Below are positions 25,846-37,575 of a DNA stretch of 64,000 nucleotides, piece by piece; position 1 is the stretch's first letter; every line of letters starts with the position of its first letter. The position numbers and the translations under genes are program-made. The notes under the pieces were generated by a model. It did not search any database and was not told the origin of the DNA. It saw nothing but the letters and a program-made list of their open reading frames with translations. Source of the DNA: Volutella citrinella (Eukaryota > Ascomycota > Sordariomycetes > Hypocreales > Nectriaceae); assembly GCA_034401135.1 (NCBI GenBank), contig JAWZSP010000004.1, positions 1,178,001-1,242,000 of the forward strand, given 5' to 3'.

Positions 25846-28771
25846 GATGTTGTTTATTTGGGTCGGGCGAGAGCAACCAGGGCCGGCTGGTGCGGGAAGA
25901 AGGAGATCTCGGAGGGAGATCGAGGCTCTAGAGCGTCGTCGAATGGGCGGGAGGAGGGCAGTAAAGGTCGATGCTTGGGGAGTTCAGGGCTGGTGCAAGA
26001 GTCGAGAGCGTCTACAGCCGGACAGCGTCTGTGAGAGTGGGATGGCGAGAACGAGTGAGAGCGGCGGATGGCACGCAAGTGTTTAGACACTCAAGCCAGG
26101 GGTTGCGACAGTGCACCGGCTATAGAAGGTGGAGTTGTGTTATGGGCGTATGGGTTGGATGTGGAGGGCCTAAAGGCTCGTTGAGGACGAAGCTAGCAAG
26201 AGACCAGCCGGCGTCGTTGGCTTCCCTCGTAGATCCGACCCAAGGCGGAGCTGGGGCGTGGTGTTTTTGGTTCCCCGGTAATATGGCCAAGCGAAGAGAA
26301 CCCAGACGGGGAGGATGGAGAAGTAGCAAGGGCCTGGCTTCCCAGAACGGCAGAGGTGAGTGTCGCAGGTGGTGGGCGATGCTCGAGGAGGAGCAGTTCC
26401 TTGTGGTTTAGTGGCTTTGGCTCCGGGGGGAGGACTTGGAGGAGTCGTTGCGCATGGGCAGTCCAGTGGTACTAGGAGCGGTCCACTGGTCACTGTCCGC
26501 TGGCCGGTCGCAGGTTGCGGCCGGTATTGGCTGTTGTTTCGGGGTGGGACTCGGGCGGAGATGATGAACAGGGGGTGACTTCATGGGCCGATCTGTTTTA
26601 GCGAGAGTGGTCTCCAAGGACCCAGGTATGGGCGACGGGGTACAGACTAGGCGTGTGCCAGGCAGCGGATCTCGGAGGCTTGCGAATGCCAGTGTGACGG
26701 TATGTGACAGTCGGCTCCGGAGGCCGGTTGCGAGTGATGAGCAGTCCAGTGACGGCGTGATTGACACGTGAGGATGTCTATCAGTGCGAGTAAATGAAGA
26801 AATGGATGAGAGAAGGAAAGAATGAATATACGGATGGGTTCTCGACCGTGTGCAAGAGGTAGCCGGTATATGTCAGCTGGGGAAGGATCAGCAGTATACG
26901 TAGTGCTAGTAGAACACCTTCGAGGGAAGGAAGACGCAACGCTGGGTAGCAGGGGCAGCGCAAACAACCCTGGCTTGTCTGGCTTGCTTTGCTGGCTGGA
27001 TATCACCTTGAGGGATGGGTCCGGTGGCAACAAGATGTCAACCAAGAAGCGGCGTAACGGACTAAAACAAGAAAAAAATGGCTCTCGAGTGCCGACAGGG
27101 AGATTCGGCCCATGTCTCGACCCTTTTGTCTTGATATGTTCTATTCTTGTTCTGCTCGCGGTCGGGCTGTGAGCGGGAGCGCGCGGGATTCCAGCCAACC
27201 CGTGAAAAAGAATCATATCGATATATTGTCTGGCCTCCTCGATTGCCAAAACGGGGAATTCACCTGGCGGCCTGTTGTCTCGCCGGTTGCAGGAGCTGAC
27301 CTTGGGTTCTGCCCCACACCCAAGCCATGCGTGGGAATGCTGTCGCCGCCAGCTGCGGAATGTTGGTTCTAGTAGCGCCACTGACAACCTGACCTGACGA
27401 CAAGCTGACGACCGCCTGCTGGCTGCCAGCCAACTATTACATAGTGCTTCTTACTAGATGCATGCGAAGCACAACCCTAGCTTAATTCGCCATGAAAAAT
27501 CGATTTCTGAATTTATAATGATGTCGCTGTGCAGCTGCTGCTAATTATGGGGTGAGGGCGCACAACGCTCCCAGGGCCGCTGTGTCACCCTCCGAGTTCA
27601 AGAGTTCCGGGCCTCCCTTCCGGCCTGTCAAACCCTTACGCTTTGCTCCCTCCAACACTGATGATACCTTTGGCTCTCCTTTGTCACTTCGGCCCTTGTT
27701 TCCTTTTTGTATCCGTATTGCCACATACATTTGTCGCCCTTGGCAAGCACGGAGCAACGTCCCATTGGCTTCTGCCTTGCAGGGCGGCGTAGGGGGAGCA
27801 AATAGCCAAAACGCGAGGCGTCAAATATTGAATTCCCCGATATGCTTCGTGGCCGCTGCCCTCCAGTAGACACACTGGGCAGTCCAGGAAAAAAAAAAAA
27901 CTAGATGCATACTCAATGCAATACATATGCACGCTCGCACACGACCAGCCCACGAGTGGGTTCCACGGGTTTCCCGGCCGAGCGGGCGTCAGACCTGGCT
28001 GCCTAGACGGGGGATGCTCGACTAACGGCGGCGACGGGCCTCATCTTGGACGCAGGACTGGCATGCTGCAGCTAAGGTGCGGCTTCAGTGGCATCGCCAC
28101 GGGCGACAGTGGCAGACGGCAAACTCCAGCACTGGTGTTGGCTGCCCGTGTCCGCTGTGACTGCAGGAGCGTAAGTACCATGGGCAAGGTGGGCGCCTGC
28201 ACCGTAGTGGAGACGGGATGGGTTCGTTCGGTGGAGGGTGCCGCCATGCACATCGCCGCCACGGCTTCAGCGCATGTGGGACGGGTCGGGAAGCCTAAAA
28301 CGCTCCATGTGTCCAGGGCCAGGGGCCCCCCAGACGGTCCCGCCTCAGACATGGGAACCCTTGAAGCACCCAACTGTCAGAGGAAAGACGCGACTCCTCA
28401 AGCACGTTGGTGCAACATGCTGCTCGATGCCAGATAGGTTGTTCCGATTCTCCCAGTGTGCTGAATGACCGGTTCGTCTTGTCGACCTGTCGGTATTGTT
28501 GTTATCCATCGCGACCTCTCCATTTGGGCCGAGAGTGCTTGTCCGACTTGTCCAGCTTTGCGTCAGAGAAACAACGTGCCGAATGCCTGCACCGGTCCCT
28601 GGGTTGACGGACAAATCGGCATCGTTATGGTGGATAGCTATGCTGGCAAGGCCGTATTTCGATCCCTGACCGGTACAGGAATCCCAACAAGAGTAATAAT
28701 ATGGTCACCGTCGTCCGTTTCATCGATCATCTGGATAGGGGCAAAAGCCAATATGATGCAGAGAACAAGCC
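25846..28771. other. 2.9 kb intergenic region
   Basis: It contains the promoter and leader of the coiled-coil gene on the left and the 3' flank of the membrane-protein gene on the right. An A12 run lies near 27889-27900. Several open frames exist on both strands, but none has domains, membrane segments or consistent splice joins. Confidence 0.45.
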
Positions 28772-29628
28772 CTAGGCCGCTTTGGCAGTGTCAGCAAACT
28801 GAGGCTCTCGCCGACATGGATGGTTGTGATATGATATCCAGCCATACACGCTGAGTTGCAACAACCCACCTCCCCCAGCACAGCACTGTTTCCAGATTGG
28901 CCAAGGTCGACAGGGGAAACTCACACGCAGGAAAAACATAGACCGACTGCCAATTTGGCCAGCGTAGGATCCACCTCGAGCCGAAAGATGTCCGAGGGCA
29001 CCTTGGCCCAGAGAGCAATCCAGAACACAAACGACAGAGAGTGGCCGGCGAAGAGGAACGGCCGGGCCCAGTGCACGATCCTCCGGTACGGGAAATCGCG
29101 CCGGTAGAGCTGGACCAGGACGGCGGCGAGCCCGAAGAAGAGCCAGGCGCCTATCGGGGCCGCGACGCCGAAGCTGAGGAAGCAGTCCGGCTCGGAGCGG
29201 CACCGGCCCCCTCGCGACCTCCCGCAGTCAAAGGCCTCCTTGTAGGCGAGGATGTTGACGACGCACATGGCGAGCGCCTCGAGGCCGCACACGGCCACCA
29301 GCAGTGCGAGCACGTTGTGAGCGGCGCCGTGCTCCCTCGGGCCGCTGTAGCAGCTCTCGGAGTCGGACCCGAAGCGGCCCCGGAAGGCGAAGAAGAGGAT
29401 GGTCAGGTAGAACATGGCGAGGACCGTGTGAAGAAACCGAAAAGCCGGCCAGGGCCTGGGAACCACACTTCCAGTTCGGGCAGCCTGCTCATATACCAAC
29501 AGATTGCGGGCTCTGAGAGGCCCGCACCCAGTCCTGCCGAACCTTGAGCTTGTGCGTATGCTTCCATGTCTGTCGCTAACTCTCGTGGGATGCGCGGCAT
29601 TGGCTTTTTGTTGTTGAAACTTATCCAT
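28772..29628 (-). CDS. multi-pass membrane protein, unknown function
   Basis: Modelled as two exons (29628-28925 and 28850-28772) for about 260 residues. Hydrophobic segments lie near 63-85 (FLHTVLAMFYLTILFFAF), 105-130 (VLALLVAVCGLEALAMCVV), 150-176 (FGVAAPIGAWLFFGLAAVLV), 186-209 (PFLFAGHSLSFVFWIALW) and 222-241. The last segment is completed only by splicing (GTGAGT donor, CTCAG acceptor, 74 nt), which supports the intron. The loops carry cysteines (SESCYSGPREHG, FDCGRSRGGRCRSEPDC) that could form disulfides. A MARVEL-like four-helix protein is conceivable but not shown. The 5' end is uncertain: the first ~60 residues look unlike coding sequence, so the true start may be later or in another exon. 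Confidence 0.6.
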
Positions 29629-30123
29629 CCATCCTGGCTGCTTTGATCAAGCCAGAGCAATGCCTCTGAGACGCCCGGACTGCCCAGAATCAAAAGAAAA
29701 ACAATTCTTCCTACTACTGGTAGTAGAGCAGGTTCCTGGACCGGTGCATCGCCGTGTCCATCATTAGATGGAATGACGAGGTAGAGAAAGCCAAGCTGGG
29801 CACTAGGGGCGCATATTCACATCCATTGCCATTCATTGTACCAAAAACATTAGCGTTAACTCGGTAGCTCGTCAGCCATCTGGTGAACCCTTCTGCTCTT
29901 TGCTTCATCTTGGAAACCATCGTGCACGAGCCCCAACCAAAAAGCTTTATATCAACCAACCCGCAACTCCTTCTAGCGTAAGAACCCGTGATCCGAGCGA
30001 GAAAGCCAAAACAGCGCCATGCCCCATCGTAAATCCACGAGAATATAACTCCATGAGAAAAACAAGCTTACCCACTGACATCCCACAGTCGTTCAAGCAC
30101 CACTCCTCGTTCACACTCCAAGC
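29629..30123. other. intergenic region between two minus-strand genes
   Basis: It holds the promoter of the membrane-protein gene and the 3' end of the next gene. An inverted repeat CTACTAC-TG-GTAGTAG lies at 29711-29726. No coding signal was seen. Confidence 0.5.
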
Positions 30124-31857
30124 TCACCGCAGCTGGACCGAGGGAAAGTACCGCGGTCCCGCGAAGCCGCGCGCCATGACTGACTGAATATCGATATTGC
30201 CCGAGGGGTCGTGCTGGGAGCTCCACATCTTAAGAAGCATGAAGCGGCCGGACACGGGAGGATCAAAGCGGATGGTGCACTTGCTCTTCCTCTTCTCGAT
30301 GAAGAAGCGGGCGTGCGGGACGAGCAGCTGCCCACCCACAGCGCGGACGGCGTCCTGCGTGGCTGAAGCATGGGCCTCCCAAGCTTCCGTAAGAGCATGC
30401 GTGGAGTGGCTGCGGTCCAAGTCAAAGTCCCGCTCCCGCTCCCGCTCGCGGGCCCTTTCGCGGTCCCAGCTGCGGCGCCTGGCGGCTGGGTTGTTGTAGA
30501 GTTGCCAGTGGGCCGGGTGGTGGGAGTCGTAGAGATACTCGGAGCCAAAGGGTTGGGCCATGCCGTCGTCCGAGTCCGAGTCTGGGGCCTCAAAGGGCAG
30601 CGAGCCGATGCGGGGGGGGGCGCGGCGGGGGATCCGGGGGCCACCGTCGGCCTCATCCTCCTCCTCCTCGCTGCACACAATGCTGACCTTGAACTCGGGC
30701 TGGTTGGCGGCGAATTCGGGTGGCATCTGGGGCATCCGGGACTCGGCATCGTCGCTGTCGTCGCTGTGAATGGTGTTGCGGTGGAAGTAGGCCGAAGGGC
30801 GTGTGCGCGTTATCGGCCCACCGTCGCCGTTCCCTGGGAAAATGACATCGGTGCTGGTCAGATGGTGGAAAAGCTGGGCCTCTGCCTCTGCCGAGCTGGA
30901 CTCGTCGGCCGCGTTCTTGTGCGGACTGTACTGGATCTGATACTGCGCAGTTCTGCCGAGGGTATCATCCTGGTCCATGGAGATGAAGACCATGCCTTCC
31001 CGCACCCTGGATGGCACATCAGTTTATGTATTCTTGAAAGGGCACAGGGGGACTCACGGATGGGAGTAGTTCATTGACGCCGGGGCCTTGATGACGAGTT
31101 CACGGAGAGTAAAGACTGTGGAGCCCTGGTGTCGCAGGACAATGTTGCAGCGATTTCCCTTTGTGCAGTAGACGGAGTTGTCATTCTTGAGGATGTTGTC
31201 GGCCGCGAAGGACATCTTGTTGGAGAACATGCCGCCGTCGCAGCTGACAATCTCCATCTGGAGTTGGCCTGGCTCGACTTGACCATACTTGCCATAGCGG
31301 AAGCCCTTGGGACTGGGCGCAAGGCGAACTGAATCCAGCTTCCGGCGCTTGTGTCGTCGATTAGAGTCCGGGAGGTCTTGGGGCCGCAGCGACGGCGAGA
31401 TGGAGAAGTTGGGAGGCAGCGGCGGGGTGTAGATTTGTGAGTTGTTTTGTAGATCGAGTAGAGCTCGTAGGTGAGAGTTTGCCTCCTCGAGCGATCGGTC
31501 CAGGTCCTCGAAGTTTGTGGGTCGGTTGTTCTCGGCGGCCGTCCGCATGCGGTCGGCACGGCGCGACATGGAAGGCCACCCCTCGTCCATGGGCCGCTCA
31601 AAGTCGTGCCGCTCAAAGTCTGCAAAGCTAGGCGCTCTGTTCTCGATGTTGCGTATGCGCTCCGCCCGGCGGGAGACGGCGGTCCAGTGCCGGGATTGGG
31701 GGCGGTTGGTCGAAGCAGTCGGCGAGGCGCTGTCTCGCTCTCGCTGGGCGGAGAGGGCCCGCAGAGGCGGCAGCCTAGGCACGGGCAGAGGGGGGAAGTC
31801 GTCGAGAGACTCCCGCGAATGGCGCCGGAGGGAGTTGGACCCCGACCGGGACGACAT
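30124..31857 (-). CDS. fungal protein with a probable split beta-sandwich domain
   Basis: Two exons (31857-31058 and 31006-30124) with a 51-nt intron give 560 residues. Residues 1-180 are disordered and basic (NRRHKRRKLDSVRL is nuclear-signal-like). A compact block spans about 185-300 (FRYGKYGQVEPGQLQMEIVS, DGGMFSNKMSFAADNILKND, STVFTLRELVIKAP). A long acidic then Arg/Glu-repeat insert follows (SEEEEDEADGG; ARERERERDFD). A second compact block lies at about 498-560 (FFIEKRKSKCTIRFDPPVSG, RFMLLKMWSSQHDPSGNIDI). The two blocks together resemble a galactose-binding-like/F5-8-type beta-sandwich interrupted by an insert; this is inference from pattern, not a recognised family. No signal peptide. 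Function unknown. Confidence 0.75.
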
Positions 31858-34271
31858 TGTTGGACTGGCTGGCGAGGAGTAGTGGTGGTGGTGGGATGTG
31901 GATCGTGGGTTCTGCAGTATGAATCGGTGCGGGACCCTCCCCCCCCAGGCAAAGGGTGGGCGGTTAGCCGGGGCGAGTTGGTATGACGTGCGGGTCGGCG
32001 GACTAATTCCAGCCTAGCGGTAGTGGGAGTTAAGTGCGAGAGCGACTAATTGCGAGAGCGTCTGATAGCGACTGCGAGAGGGCTGGTGGTTGGACTCGAG
32101 CCTGCAGGAAGGCCGGACAGGCGGTGGTGGTTGTACCAAAAGTTCAGCCCATGCACGTCGTCGTATGTGTGTGAGCAAGCGTTTGCGCGCGCTACTGGGT
32201 CCAGGTTGGGCAGCCTCGGACGCTCCAGTCGAGTATCAAGAGACCTTGGTCGTTGACGTCGACCATTCAATCAAATATAGGCGGCGGCGCTGGTGGCTCG
32301 GCTATAGGCAGGCGCAGATGGTGAGTGGTGACCTAGCAATGGCAAAACCCTCTGCGTGCATGCCTAGGAAAAATAGTCTTTCTTGCCACACCAAAGGCTC
32401 GTGTCTGTCGAGTGTCGGGATGGACAGCCAATGCACCAGTGAAACGTCGTCGGGGTGCGACAATTGCATGCAATGCACATATCCTCCTCGTTGGGGGGGA
32501 AAGAACAGGACGGGCGAGATGTCGAAGGGGAAACGGCAGAGAGAGTCGAAGGAGGGGGCGAGGACAACAGGCGGCACACTGCAGACGGTGGACGGTGGAA
32601 GGCAGATGATGGACTGGAAATGTATAGACGGCGTAGCCGACGTGGGCTGGTCTGGATTCTACTCACCCATCCGAATGATTAAGCGGCGACTGCTTCCCGG
32701 TCACGAGCGGGAAAAGGCGGCGGGCGGAGCGGATACGCAGCTGCCGGGAGCAGTATAGCAGCACGTCTCCCGTCGGTTTTGCAAAGTGCCATGTAGCGAT
32801 GGGGCGCCTTGTGGGCACAGCACCCGGGAGAGGATGAACGGGGTGGGCTGCCTTTCAAAGGGCATAAAAAGCAAGCGCGGGCCACGGCTGGCGGGAGACG
32901 CAGCAGTTGAAGAGGGCTGGACGATGCAGCTGGCGGAGAGTTGGGAGGGGTGGTAATTGTTACTGCAGCGAGCGAAAGCAGTGGCAGTGGCAGTATGAGA
33001 GACGACGGGCGGGCATTTGGGCGGTTCGGGATTTGAAGCTGGGGAGAGAAAGGAACCATCCGTGGACCATGGCGCTTTTATTATTGTCAATGCTCAAGAG
33101 AAAAGCGTCCATGTCCATCCATCCATCGTTAGGTACGGGAGCCGACCCGCCAGTCAGCAATACGGTCATACGCGGAAGGTGATACGGGCTTCTTCTGTGG
33201 CCAGTCTGTCGCCGTGTCCCATCGTGTGCACAACACCACTCGCCAGGAGGCCGCGTTAGGCAGCCGTTGGCTAATAAGTCTCTCCTATGAAACTGCTGGT
33301 CCTCCTGCTACTACTACTAGTCCTATGCAGTGTACGATTCCGATGGCCGTGCCGAGTACTTTGGCTGCCTCTGTTTGCCTCCCGCTCCTGTGCCAAGCAG
33401 TATAGCAGGCCAAACGCATGGAAGTGCTGCATCAACAAGTCATCTTACTGGCGCTCGTAGCCTCGGGTGCATGAATACAGGCGAGTTGATTGCATGTCAG
33501 GGCCGGGCGGCGTGTCCATACTTCCGAGGTGCGTCAAGCCGTGTCGGGCTGCTGGATTCAGCCGCCAACAGCCTGTGCCAGGGTCCCAGTGTGTGCCTCT
33601 TGTGCTTCTTGACGTATCCCTGCCTCTCTGCGTTTGTCTTTGACGGCACATCGGCCCTGAGAGCCAACATATTGGTCCTAGCAAGTATAGTAGCTCAGTT
33701 GATATTCACATTTCCCTCACTTTCAGGCTGCCCTCAACGGAAACACGGTCGACTAAATCCTCTATTGGGGCCTTGGCTGTCTTCCACACTGTGCCACCTC
33801 GCACTAACGATTTTCCTGGTCTTCAGCCAACCACCGTCAGCGCCCATCAGACCAGCCGACCAATCACCACCAGCCAGGCTCCTTAGCACAGTGATTGAGT
33901 GCCATCGAGAATTCGATATACGATAATTACAGCTGGTGGTGCCTGTCAAATTCACCACTACAAACGAAGCCGTCCACCACCGCGTCTCATCGCATCGCAT
34001 CGAATCCCTGCATTTCGTCGCTCCTTACCAACTGCGAGCGTTTCCTAGTGGTGCATGAGTGCTTGCGCATCTCCTACTAGTTTCCGTTGACCCAGCGGGC
34101 CGCTAGACCGTTGTCTTGTCAGGCGCGTCACTCACCTCAAGCAAACAGCTGAGCAGAAGGCTGAGCTCCCTCTTCGCAGCCTCGTCTAGCAGCTTTCACT
34201 GCTCTCGACGCCGCACAACTTCCTCATCAGCCCATCCCTTCGTCACTCGCTCAATTAATCTATCTGCATCG
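31858..34271. other. 2.4 kb divergent intergenic region
   Basis: It separates the beta-sandwich gene from aos1. It contains short CTA/TAG trinucleotide stretches (for example near 33305) and no supported gene. The open frame leading into aos1 from 34116 lacks an ATG until 34272, so its first part is leader. Confidence 0.5.
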
Positions 34272-36115
34272 ATGGATTCCCAGGCGCAGCCTCAGCCCGG
34301 GGCCGTAGGCCATGCCCAGGAAGCTGCACCCTCAAACTCAGCTGAACCACAGGCAGAGACAACAGAGCAACTCCAACAACCGGAGCAAACTCCAAAAAAT
34401 CAACAGCTACCAAACGTTCCAGCTGCCACAAGCGTGGCACCTCCCATGCCTGCCGCTGAGGCTGCCGGCGTGCCCCAGCTGCCAACACAGATGCTCAACC
34501 CCGACGCAATGGCAGGAATCATGCCTGACATGAACTTCGTCAACAACCCTTCGCTCGCCGGCTTGCCTATGCCTGACCCATCTCTGATGATGCAGCCCAT
34601 ACTTCCAACTAACGGCCACACGCCTCACATGGCTCAGCCAACAGAAGTCAGTGCTGGTGAGTGCCTATTCCTCTTCACCGCTGCCCAGCCGCCCAATTCT
34701 TGTCGTCTGACCTTGGCCCAGATGAAATCGCCCTGTATGACCGTCAGATCCGCCTCTGGGGCATGGCTGCTCAAGCCAAGATCCAGAGCGCCAACATCCT
34801 GCTCATCACCATCCGGGCCCTCGCCAATGAGATCGCCAAGAACCTCGTCCTCGCCGGCGTGGGCTCCCTGACCCTCCTCGACGGCTCCCAGGTCTCCGAG
34901 TCCGACCTGGGCGCCCAGTTCTTCCTGTCCGAGGATGCCAACCTCATCGGCCAAAACCGCGCGCAGGCCGCCAGCGCTGCCATCCAGAAGCTCAACCCCC
35001 GCGTGCGCGTCCACGTTGACCCCGAGGGTGTCAAGTCCAAGGGACCTAGCTACTTTGGCGCTTTCGACATCGTCATTGCCACCGACCTTGACCCGGACTC
35101 TTTCAACCTCATCAACACCGCCACTCGTCTGCATGGCAAGGCCTTCTACGCCGCTGGCTCCCATGGCCTCTACGGCTTCATCTTCAGTGATCTCATCGAG
35201 CACGACTACGTCATCCAGCGCGACCTGGGCAACGTGGCCACCGTGCCTGGCCCAGAGTCGCGCACCCGTGCAATCATCGACGTCAAGACCAAGAAAGAAG
35301 GCAACAAAATGGTCGAATCTGTCACCAAGCGTGAGCTCTACTCGACCTGGTTCCTCGCCAGCGACGTTGCTGTCCTCCCCGCCGAGTACCTCAGCTCCCG
35401 TCGCCGTCTCAAGGGGGTCACGCCAGCGCTGTCCTGCCTGCGTGCGCTCTGGGAGTTCATGCAGCTCCAAGGCGGCCGCATGCCCAGCAATCGCGATGAT
35501 CTTAAGCTGTTCACGCGCATTGCCACCCAGAAGCACAGCGGCCTGAGCCTGCCCAGCGAGAGCCTGCGGCCCGAGTTCCTGCGCAGCTTCTTGCAGAACC
35601 TGGGCTCCGAGATCGCCCCCGTCACTGCCATCCTCGGAGGCCAGCTAGCGCAGGACGTCATCAACGTCCTCGGCCAGACTCAGCAGCCCATCCAGAACAT
35701 GGTTGTCTTTGATGGCAACAACATGGAAGCACTCCAGTACCCCCTGCACCCGGACGGTGGCCTCGGCTCTGCGCAGCTCTCTGCCGTCGGGGGGGTTGGA
35801 GGCGTCGGCATGGTTCCTGACCCAACCATTCCCATGATGATGCCCGGCGTAGATCAGCTGGGCAACATGGCGATCGATCCTACTGCCCTCCCCGGCAACA
35901 TGGGTGTGCTGCCCCATCACAACCTCGTTGTGCCCAACGGCGTCATGCCCCAACACCCCAGTGCCATGGGACCCGTCCCCATTCCCCAGGATGCTTCCAT
36001 GCCGGGTCTATCACAAATCAATCCTCCCAGCGTGCCTCAACCCGCTATCTCGGCACCGGAACAACCGACGCCAGCACCGGCCTCGAGCTCCGAAGGAGCC
36101 CAAAACTCCACCTAG
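34272..36115 (+). CDS. aos1: SUMO-activating enzyme subunit Aos1 (Rad31/SAE1)
   Basis: Two exons (34272-34656, 34722-36115) encode 592 residues. The ThiF/E1-like core runs from about residue 129 (DEIALYDRQIRLWGMAAQAK) to about 465. It has the pseudo-adenylation motif ILLITIRALANEIAKNLVLA, DGSQVSESDLGAQFFL and the C-terminal AILGGQLAQDVINVLG. Aos1 pairs with Uba2 to adenylate SUMO and has no catalytic cysteine itself. Human SAE1 is ~346 residues. Here about 128 N-terminal and about 125 C-terminal residues are added, both rich in Met, Pro, Gln and Asn (MLNPDAMAGIMPDMNF; PDPTIPMMMPGVDQLGNMA). The 65-nt intron falls between the N-terminal tail and the core. The start is the first ATG in frame. 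Confidence 0.93.
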
Positions 36116-37035
36116 TCGGCGACGTTTTCTTTGAACATGTAGTGGCGGAAATAAACGGAACAAGCATTGCAAGCTTTGGTGTCCCTTGGAATATGATGCA
36201 TTCAGTGGCCTCATCTTGGGCAACGAGGGACACAAGAGTGGCGGATTGATGATACCTTTGTAAGATATAGCTCCCAAGTTTAGATTAGGATTTCGCTCTG
36301 CTCACGGCTTGGCTACCACTACTATGCCAAGGCAATCGTGGAAAATGCAATTATATGACACACACTGATTGAATTCACCGCACTGCATTCATTTGGGTCC
36401 GGAGCTGTTTGATGAAGTGTTGTACAGAGGCTTCTTTCTTCGCACTATCTTGTCACCCCCGACCTCCCCGCGTTGCATCACTTGTCCCGTAACGAAATCA
36501 TAATAACAAAAAAAGAAAATCCCGAATCTATAGCGCAACCTCAATCAAATATGCTGAGCGTCACTAGTGCATAATGCCCGCCCCATGCCTCGCATAATAC
36601 ACTCTGCGCTATTCCCAACCTCAGAGGTCTGATCCTCGCACTGGACCAAAGTTGACCGCATCCGAAGGCCGTGAGACGGCACAATTTGGGTCCGAGTCGA
36701 GGGATCGTAGCGGCCCCAAATGCAAGGGCTGGCAAATGATAAACATTGGGTGTACGGTACCGGCTCTCTGCGTGGGAGAGAAACTAGTAGTAACACGAGT
36801 ATGCTGCTCGCCTAAACTCCGTGGGATGCGGGACTGCAAAACCAAAACAACGAGACAATCGTCCCTAATCCTGATGTCGATGTCAGGATGGCACATGCTT
36901 TTTTTTCCAGTATAGTAGATGTTTCGAAGCTGCCCATTCGCGGGGTATTTTGGCAGCTGGAGGTGATAGATTAGTTGTTCCGCCGAGTGCTTTTCTTAAC
37001 AATGAGGGCTTCTGGGTACCCGTTGGTCGAGTATC
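36116..37035. other. convergent intergenic region
   Basis: It holds the 3' flank of aos1, with A/T-rich stretches around 36330-36530. It ends at the stop of the open extension described at 37036. No other coding signal was seen. Confidence 0.55.
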
Positions 37036-37575
37036 TCAAGAGTCCGTTATTTCGATTGGGCGGTTGCCGTCTCGCCCCGAGTTGACACGTCGCTTTTTGG
37101 TGGCTCCTTTTGTGGCCAGCTGCCCTCCCGTTTCTTCTTTCGTGTCTTCTGCCTTCCGCTTCTGCGAACGGCGATTTGTGGCAGTGGAATCCCTGCCAGT
37201 CTCGGCCTTGGGTTTTCGGCCCACCGATCGAGCTTTGACAAAGACAATGTCAGACTTGTCAGTCTCGGGGATTTTCGCCTTCCAAGGCCTTAAATTATGT
37301 TTACATGGCGGTTTGCTCTTCTCGGCTTCGGAGGTCCTTGTGATGCTGCCGTCTTGTGTGTTCGATGGGCAGCTAGACATTATGATCTCCAAGTCTGGAG
37401 AGGGTTCCGCCGTCCTTTTCTCCTCCAAGTCTATTGTCACGTATCCTGATGCTGGCGGCTCTGGCCGAGGTGCGAGAGCTGGGAGCCCGACGAATGGCTT
37501 GGCGAATCGGACATTTTTGAATATCGGCCAATCGCCTGGCGATCGAGAAGGCCCAAGCTGAGATTCTTCCCTGCT
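37036..37575 (-). other. 179-codon in-frame open extension after the RGG-protein stop
   Basis: Directly after the TAG at 37578-37576 the same frame stays open for 179 codons and ends at 37036-37038. The predicted peptide is Pro/Ser-rich, then strongly basic, with GRKPKAETGRDS (AT-hook-like core) and SQKRKAEDTKEE...TKKRRV nuclear-signal-like clusters. It has the same style as the upstream protein. No ATG starts this frame before internal residues, so a separate gene would need another exon. It may be reached by a GC-AG intron (37625-37566) that removes the TAG in frame, or by stop readthrough, or may be a decayed 3' end. A 203-codon plus-strand frame lies opposite and looks like its shadow. 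Confidence 0.5.

Noticed and set aside
33686..33760. A-box-like TAGCTCAGTTG
   Set aside because: No B-box GGTTCGA-type sequence or cloverleaf downstream.
34634..35536. 300-codon minus-strand frame opposite aos1
   Set aside because: Same composition artefact; the plus strand encodes a recognisable E1-like core.
36950..37561. 203-codon plus-strand frame
   Set aside because: It lies opposite the basic extension at 37036-37575, which has nuclear-protein composition and continues a real gene's frame. The plus frame shows no domain.
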